Source of the DNA: Clostridia bacterium | Lineage (GTDB): Bacteria > Bacillota > Clostridia > Peptostreptococcales > Anaerovoracaceae | Reading direction: 5' to 3' | DNA: 38,914 nucleotides | Assembly: GCA_024682015.1 (NCBI GenBank) | Contig: JAIKZT010000029.1 | Coordinates: forward strand, 1 to 38,914 | Shown here: positions 23,401-32,400 of the stretch, piece after piece | Numbering within the stretch: the first letter of the stretch is position 1 | How the letters are laid out: every line of letters starts with the position of its first letter | Notes under the pieces: generated by a model | What the model was told of the DNA's origin: nothing | Databases searched by the model: none | Seen by the model: the letters and a program-made list of their open reading frames with translations, nothing else | Made by a program: the position numbers and the translations under genes

Positions 23401-26400
23401 CGGTGGATCTCGTCTATCCGGACCTCACGGTCAGCAAGATCGAGACCAGCCTCACCGGCACGACGGTCGCGCCGGGCAAGAACGTCGTCCTGTACGCGAC
23501 CGTGGAGAACGCCGGTACGGGCGATGCGGTCCTGCCCACGCAGCTGAACTTCTACGCCGACAGCCGGTTCATCGGCAGCTCTGAGACCAGGGCGCTCGCG
23601 GCCGGCGAAAGCGCGATGGTCAGCTTCGTCTGGAAGGATCCGTCCGTTGCGGCATCGACCATCACGGCCGTCGCCGACGCGAAGGAGATCCTCAGCGAGA
23701 AGTCCGAAAACAACAACAGCCTGCGGTTCGCGTTCGAATCGCCCATCACGATCAGCAGCAGCCGTCTGGAGGTCACGGACGTCGCTACGACCGGCGATCT
23801 GCGCTACGGCGGAGCGCTGCAGACGGCCGTCACCGTAAAGAACACGGGTGAGCGCTCCATCGATGAGATGTTCACCGTTGCTCTGTACGCGGGCACCGGC
23901 AGGGTAGGAACGGCTACGGTCGATTCCCTGTCCGCCGGCGCATCGAAGACGGTCACCATCGACTGGACCGCTCAGGTCAGCGGCAGCGTCACGCTGCGCG
24001 TCTACGCGGATTCCGAGTCGAAGCTGGCTCTGGCGGACCGCAGCCTCGCGAGTTACTCCAAGGCGGTGGATATCGCGGCCGGCCTCGTCCTCACGGGCGG
24101 CGCGGACAGCGATTCCTACTGCACGGGCGATACGGCCGAGATCAGCATCACGGCCGCGCTCAGCACGGCGGCTTACCTGCCTGTCGAGGCGGACAGCATC
24201 AGCGCTGTTCTGTCCGGCAGCAGCGACACGCCGGTAACGCTCACGTACAACGCTGCAAGCGGCACGTACGAGGGCAGCTTCACGGCGCCCGCCGCAGGCA
24301 CGTACGCGCTGAACGTCACCGCTTCCAAGAGCGGTCTCACGCAGATCCTCAAGCAGGCGGTCACCGTCGGAGACGACTTCCGCGTGACCCTTGCCAACGC
24401 CGACCAAGCCAGCTACGGCCTCGACGCGGTCATCCCGGTGTCCGGCACCGTGAAGAAGGCCGACGGCACAGCCCTCGCAGGCGCAGCCGTCACCATCCAG
24501 GCAGTCGGCGCCGACCGCGTGTACGCCTCCGCCGTTACGGCTGCGGACGGTTCGTACAGCGCTGGTTTAGTCCTGCCGGAAGGCATGGGCGGCGCGTTCG
24601 CTCTGAGAGCGTTCGCCACTGACGGAGCAGTCGAGAGACGTTCCGACAGAGTCACGTTCTACGTCGACGGCGTCAGCATCGGCGTGGAGAATACGATCAA
24701 GGTCGTTCAGGGTCACGACGCTCTGCTCGCGGGCTACCTCAACAACGTCGGGGTCACCGCGGCGGAAGCCGGCGCGGTCAGCGTCACGGGCCTGCCCGAC
24801 GGCCTCACGTATACGGTCGAAAAGGCTCCGTCCGGTCAGATCGCCGCGTCCAGCGGCGCTGGCGTAGTCATCCGCTTTGCGGCGGCGAGCGGCCTTGAGG
24901 CGAAGGATTACAGCGTCACGGTCAAGGCGGGCAGCGCTTCGAAGACGGTCACCGTTACCGTCGAAAAGGCGGTCGCGACCGCCAGAGCCGTCGTCATCGG
25001 CTACGGCGAGGGCGGCAGCGAAGGCCTGAAGCGCCCGAGCATCACCATGTCCCTGTCTCAGGGAGCGGAAGCGACCGCGGTCATCCGCCTGACGAACATC
25101 GGCACCGCGCCGATCACGGGCGTAACGGCCAGCGTCGACCTGCCGTTCATGGTGCTCCATAACGTGGATGCGGAAGCGGTCATCATGCCGGTCAGCGAAG
25201 GGTACACCATCCGCGACCCGCAGGGCAGCCTCTCCATCCTGGCAACGGCTTCGCCGACGGACGCCTGCCTCACGGGCCTGTACGACGGCAAGGTCACCAT
25301 CAAGTACGAGAACGCCTACACGGGCGCCGAGCAGACGCTCGAAGTGCCCGTCAAGGTGTGCGTCGGCGCGGGTTCCGTCGGCACGACCGTGTTCGAGATC
25401 CGCAACCAGGACAACACCGTCCTGTCCGGCGCAGCCGTCTCGCTCATCGGCCTCGACGAGCAGAAGGATCCGGTGCGCTTCAACGCCCTGACGGACAGCG
25501 AAGGCCTGGCGGCGTTCGAGAACATCCCGTCCGGCACGTATACGCTCAAGGCGACCGCGGACGGACACACGGCGCTCGAGACGACCGTCGAGATCGCCGC
25601 GGTCATCGACCGCACGCCGAGCATCGTCATGCTCGAGCGCAAGGCGTTCGAATTCACCGTGGACGAGACGCAGACCGCACTGCTGCACACGTCGGCGGCC
25701 GGTACGGCCAACTACGACAGCGTCGTCTACAAGGCGAAGATGCTGCAGGACAGCAGCGAACCGCAGCTCGCTCCGAACTTCGTGGCGGACGAGAAGGAGT
25801 TCTACTATCAGAGCGGCAAGCTCGTCAGCAAGCTCTCCTTCAAGGATCCAGACGAAGCAGGCGCGGCGATCGACAACGTCCAGGTGCGCATCGCGGACAG
25901 CGACAGCCGCATTCCGGCAGGCGCTATCTCGTTCAGCACCGGCGGAACGCTTACGCCCGTCAAGAACGTCGGCAGGGTGGCCCCGGGCAACGTCTTCGAC
26001 ATCGTCTGGAACCTCGACGTGGACAGCTTCTTCAAGATCGCTTCCGTCTCCGAGCCGGATGCGTCCGGCCAGGTCACCGTGGTCTTCCCGGCGGGCACGA
26101 CCCGCGAGGAGGTCGACGCGTACATCAACGCGAATGACCCGGCAGGCACCGGCCTGATGACGGAGGTCAGCTGGGATGAAGCGAGCGCCACAGCCGTATT
26201 CCGGATGCGCGACAGCGGCGACGGGCATTACGCCACGCTGTCCGACCGCGTACCCGTCTACTACGGCGATACCCCGTATTACTTCGACTTCACGATCCTC
26301 GCCACCGGCGTCAGGACCGACACGAACGCGACCGTCGAAACGCGCATCCCGGTGCGCGTCCACTACACGGATCCGCACTACACCGTCATGGCCGGCGAAC

Positions 26401-29400
26401 CCGATTCGCTGTACGATGAAGACGGCAATTACAAGGGACAGCAGTACGTCGATCTGTACGACGTCCACCCGGACATCGAGCAGAAGATCAAGACCGAGCC
26501 AGCGTTCGCTCCCGCCTCCGGCAGAGCGGCCGAGATGAAGTACAGCAGCGGCTTCCTGACCGATATTCAGGCCGGCAATCCCGAGGTGCCCGAGGACGAG
26601 GACAACGCGTCCATCAGCCTCGGCTTCTCCGGCGACGTCGGCTACGAAGGCCAGATCACGACGCTGAGCATGAAGTTCGGCAATCCGTCCGCCAAGGATG
26701 CGATGAAGAACGTGAAGATCCGCCTCGTGGTCACCGACGCGCCGTACGACGCCAGCGGCAATCTGCAGCCCGGCGGCGTGGTCATCGATCCGGAGCTCGA
26801 CATCTACGTCAGCACCAAGACTTCCAAGAAGAGCGGCGCGCTGGCTGCGAACGGCAAGCTCATCGAAGGCGACCTGGCTCCCGGCGAAGAGGCGAACATC
26901 GAGTTCAGCTTCCGTCTGGACCAGCTGACGAGAGACTACTCGGCGCTCGCTGAGTTCGACGAGTCGCTCGCGCAGTACCTGACGAACACGACCGGCCTGA
27001 GCAAGATCTACGCGCGCATCGAAGGCAGCTTCACGCTGAACGGCGAGGAGCACACGTTTACGACCACGGCCCGCGAGTACGAGGTCCAGGAGCAGCCCAA
27101 GCTCTACGTCAGCTACGACATAGAGGATAAGGGCGGCGAGAGGTACTATCTCACAGCGACGGTCACGAACCTTGGCGCCGGCCCCGCGCGCAACGTCTCC
27201 CTCGGCGCTCCCGCGCTGCCCAACACCGGCTTCGACATGAAGATCGTGGGCGTGCAGAGCACGAAGGGCAAGGTCGTCCGCGGAACGTCCGCTGTTCTCG
27301 ACAAGGTGGAGATCAGCGTGCTCAAGCCCGGCGACACCGCCGTCATCTCCTACGAGCTGGCGGTGCTCGGCAACCTCACGAACGCGCAGAAGGTCTCCCT
27401 CGGCAAGCTGGCGGCCATGCCGTCCGTGCCGATCAAGTCCGATATGGGCTCCGGCATCGTCATGGCACCCATGAAGATGGAGTCCATGCGCGATCAGAGC
27501 ACGCTGGACGACATCGACGCGATCATCGAGCAGGTGGGTCTGCTGGAAGGCAACCTGACCATCCTCATGAACAAGACCGCGTCCGAGATGGGCCGCTCGC
27601 TGGCGGATTACTACGATTACACCGCCTCGCTGCAGCGCGCCATCGCCATCGGCGAGAGCTACACCATGCTGGCCAATATGGTCAACCTGATGTCCGGCAT
27701 CAAGGACATCGTCGACATTCCGAGCAACGTGCGCGAGTCTTTGGACAGCATCAAGGGCTTCTCCAACGATATCGCCAATTTCAAGGGCCTGAGCGCGCTG
27801 AACAAGTGGTACGACAACGCCCTGAAGGAATTCAAGAAACTGATGTTCAACTCCAGCGTCGACTGGGTGGCGGACAACATCAACTTCAACTACTTCGATT
27901 ACAAGGACGCTTTCGACGAAGCGGCCGGCATCGCGGACGCGCTGGCGAACGACGCCGGCATGGGCCCGCTGTTCAAGGAGTATCTGCGGCTCACGAAGGA
28001 AGCCTCCTCCATTCTGGCGGAAGCCTCCAAGGCGATCACGAACGCGATGAAGACGACGTCGATCGGCGAGCGCGAGAGCCAGGCGAGCATCGCCCGCACG
28101 AAGATGGAGAAGGCGGCAGCCCTCCTGAAGCAGGCGACCGCGCTGAAGTCCGAAGGCGACGCGCTGTACGAGTCGGCCATGGGCAGCGTCGAAGATACCG
28201 ACAACAAGTTGTCCGACCTGACGGCGGACGTGATCCGCGTGAAGGTCTCCGGCTACATCGCAGCCGCGGAGAGCAACCTGGCGCCGCAGATCACGGCCAT
28301 CGCCGCGAACCTCGCGCAGCTGTCCGGCCTCGAACAGGTCGAAACGCAGGTCACCGCGCTGCAGAACAGTTCCGAACGCATTGACAGCATGATCGGCCAG
28401 GACGAGCGCCTCTCGGAAGACACGAAGGCGATCAAGGACGCTGCGAAGAGCATCTTCGACAGCATCGGCTACGATCCCAACGGATCGGCGGAGGCTAAGC
28501 TGAACGCGCTGCGCAGCGGCCGCAACCAGCTCTCCGAGAGCCTGAAGACCCTGGGCAAGCGTCCGGGCGTCTGGCTCACCGGTATCTTCGACGTGTTCGA
28601 CAACTCGCAGCTGCAGGCGGTCCAGGAGGCCACTCCGGATGCTGTGAACGCGGCCGGACGGGTCATCACGAAGCTCGAGAACGGCCAGATCAGCAACAGC
28701 GGCGGCGCCGTGGCGGACGCGATCCTCACCGAACTGGTGGGAGGCTCCACCTCCGCTTACACTACCTACAGAAACAAGATCGCCGCGGGCTATCCGAGCG
28801 GCGGCACCAAGCAGGAGAAGCGCCAGTACATCGCCACGGCGGTCGTCATGATCTCCCCGCGCAAACTCACGAATACAGCGCTGATGGAGGAGAACCTGCA
28901 GAAGCTCATGCTCTCCGGCATGTCCGACTACCGCATGGGCATCGAGGCGGCGAGAACGTCCGCCATGAGCGTGCCCACGAACGTCTACCGCATGGAGGAG
29001 AACATAGAGACCACCATCGGAGAGATAGCCGACCTGCTGCGGAGCTACAAGACGGACAAGACCAAGCTTACGGGCTACTATCCGTCCAAGGAGCTGCTGG
29101 CTTACGCCACGAACCTGAACACGACGATCGACGCGATGATCCGCTACGCGGACGGCACGGAGATCCCGGCCAGCCGAGTAGGCCGCTACCGCAGCCTGTG
29201 GACGTACTCCGGCGCGGACTACGACCTCACGGTCAAGGAGATCACGCTCGGCGAGATCTACAAGGCTCAGCAGAACGTGGACTACCTGCTGGCGGACGGC
29301 TACAACAACGTGGCCGAACGCTACGTCCTGAACATGATGAAGGAACTCGAGGCAGGCGCCTCGATCCTCGGCACCGGCATGGGTGCTCTGGGCTTCTCCA

Positions 29401-32400
29401 CCATGGGCGGTATGGCCGTTTCCGCGATGTCTTCCGTCGCGGCGACCATGCTCGACACGTCCGAGTACTCCAAGGCCATGAACCAGGTCGACAACGCCAA
29501 CCTGTACAACCTCAGCAGGGCGTCCGCGGACCTGGCCGTCACCACGAACCTGATGCTCACGAAGGAATCGTCCATCGCGTCCGACCTCTTCAGCGTCCTC
29601 AAGACCATGGAGAACTGGCGCAAGGTCGACCCGGTGCTGCCCCTTGAGATCGTCACGGCGGACGTCGCGGACCTCGCGGTGGCCGACAACACCGTTGCGG
29701 ATTACGTAACGGCGGCACTCTCCGTGATGAACAATCATACCGGCAGCGTCACCGTGTCCCCGACGGTGGAGATCTACGACAGCTTCGGCCTCGTGAACTC
29801 CGTCAGCATGGGCAAGCAGACGCTCGCGCCGGGCGAACTCGGCGAGTTCGTCACCGCGGTTCCCGTGCCGGTCAACATGCTGCGCGATATGGGCGGCTAC
29901 ACGGCGGTCTTCACGTTCGCGGCTTCCGAAGCCGAGACGATGACCATCGCCGAGACGTTCGGCCCGTACGCGACGCACTTCAACGTCGGCACGAGAGAGA
30001 CCGTCGATCACCTGCGTACTTACCAGACGGCGACGCAGCCTCTGGGCGGCACGCTGGCGGCAGGCGAGAGCAAGACCGCAACCGTGAACGTTGCGGCGGG
30101 TCACCTGCTGTACGTCTTCGCGCCGGCTCTGGCCGGCGAACCGGTCACCCTCACGGTGAGCGGCTCCGGCACGCAGCAGAAGATCAGCGCCATCAACGAC
30201 AGCGACTTCGTGCTCATCGCGAACGCTTCGGGCAGCTACACCATCACCGTCATGAACGCAGGCGCGGCCGAAGCCGCGTACGACCTGGTCGTCGTCGACG
30301 CGCCGGACCTCGGCGCAGTCGCGGGCCTGGATATGCCGTACGCCAAGGCCGTCGCGAGCGAGTACACCGTCTATGACAACACCACCGGCGACGAGATCAC
30401 CGGCACCAAGGCGACGCTGCCCGTGGCTGTCTACGAGACCGGCCTGAAGAGCGGCATGGACGTCACGATCACCGCTACAGCGCTGACCGACGGCGTCAAC
30501 ACCATCCCGGCGCCGAAGATCACGGACGCGAGAGGCGAGGATATCACGGCGGCTGTCAACGGAGGCGAGAGCCTTGTCGCAGGTGGCTCGCTGCGCGCAT
30601 ACCTCGTCTACGAACCCGTCAGCGGCACGCCCGACGGCGAGTACGAAGGCAAGGTCACGATCCGCGTGAGCGCGGCCAGCTTCGAGCATACGCTCAGCCC
30701 GCTCGCCTGGACCGATAAGGGCGGCGGCGTGTACGAGCTGGAGATCCCCGTGTGGGTCAAGCTCGACAACGCCATCCCGAAGGCGGCGGAGCTCGAGGCG
30801 GAGGTCGATGAGGAAGGCTACATCGTCGTAACCGGTATCGCAACGCCCGGCAGCACCGTTACGGTCTTCCTCGCTGACAGCGAGACGTCCGACGGCAGCT
30901 CCATGGGTACGGCGACGGCGGCGGACGACGGCAGCTTCACCGTGAAGATCAAGCCCGAAGCCAGCGGTACGTACTACGTCTACGCGCGTGCGGAGAACAG
31001 CAGCGGCAAGCTCGGCGCTCCGACGGACCGCGTGGAGGTCTCGGTAACGGCAGGCGATACGACCGGTCCGGTCATCGCCATGATCACGCCGCAGACCGAC
31101 ATCCAGCTCGGTACGGACGTCGAGGAGATCATCTTCTCGGTGCGCGACACCGAGAGCGCGCTCACCGGCACGCCCGAACTGTTCGTGGACGGCGTGGCCA
31201 CTGCGGTCACCGCCATCTCCGACAGCCGCTACAGCGCGAAACCCGCGGGCGGCAGGCTCGGCGAAGGCACGCACACGATCATGATCGCGGCGGAGAGCGC
31301 CGGCGGCAAGACGAGAGAGACGTTCACGGTCATCGTGGGCGACAAGATCGAGACTGTCATCACCGTTACGGAAGACGGCGCGCCGCTCGCCGGAGTCACC
31401 GTCACCCTGAACGGCCAGACGGCGGTCACAGGCGCGGACGGCACGGCGGCGTTCGATATGCCGCCGGGCGAATACGAATACAGCATCAGCAAGGACGGCT
31501 ACGTGCCCGTCAAGGGCGTCGCGACGTTCAGCGCTTCCGACAGAGGCGTTGGACTCGCGCTGCAGAAGGGCGGAGAGATCCGCGTGGTCGTCACGTGCGG
31601 CGAGGATCCGGTCGAAGGCGCCAAGGTGACGCTCGGCGAATACACCGGCATCTCCGCGGCGGACGGCGTCGCGAAGATCACGGTCCCGCTCGGCAAGTAC
31701 GACTGGACCGTCACGGCGACCGGCTACAAGAAGAAGACCGGCACGTTCACGTTTGACCCGGACGGCACGCAGATGCTCGGGGTCAGCCTGGACGTCAACG
31801 CGGCCGACACGTTCCTCGGAACGCTGCGGCTCACCGACGACGCAGGCAAGCCTCTGGCGGCAGGCATCACCGTTACGGTGGACGGCGAGGATTACACGAC
31901 GGACGAGTACGGCGAAGTGCTCTTCCAGAAGAACGTCGGCAAGTACGACGTGGTGATCAACGCGGATCCCTACAAGGATTACGCGGCGAAGACCACGGTC
32001 AGCGCTTCCGGCAAGGCCGACGAGATCGTCATGAAGGCTGCGGGCGTCACGTACGACGAGACGACCGAAAGCATCGTGCTCGAGAGCGGCTATACGGCCT
32101 GGACGATGCCGGCCGGCGGCGAACAGATCGCCAGCGGCTCCGTCATCGTCAGAGAAGGCGCGGACGTTACGATCTACATCGAAGGTTCGTCCGGCAGACG
32201 CGCTCCGCTGATCATCTCCAAGGAGGGTCACGTAGCGGCGGCAGCCGTCGAAGAGAACCACGTGGATCCGACGTGCACGGCGGCCGGAAGCTACGATTCC
32301 GTCGTCTACTGCGCGAACTGCGGCAAGCGGATCGAACTCAGCAGAGAGACGATCGCGATCCCGGCGCTGGGCCATGCCTATGCCGAGACCGTCACTGCAC

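Noticed and set aside
17214..24407. Antisense open frame of 2,397 codons within the giant gene
   Set aside because: Same low-complexity Arg/Asp/Val/Leu composition as other shadows; the sense strand shows continuous PKD/CARDB domains.
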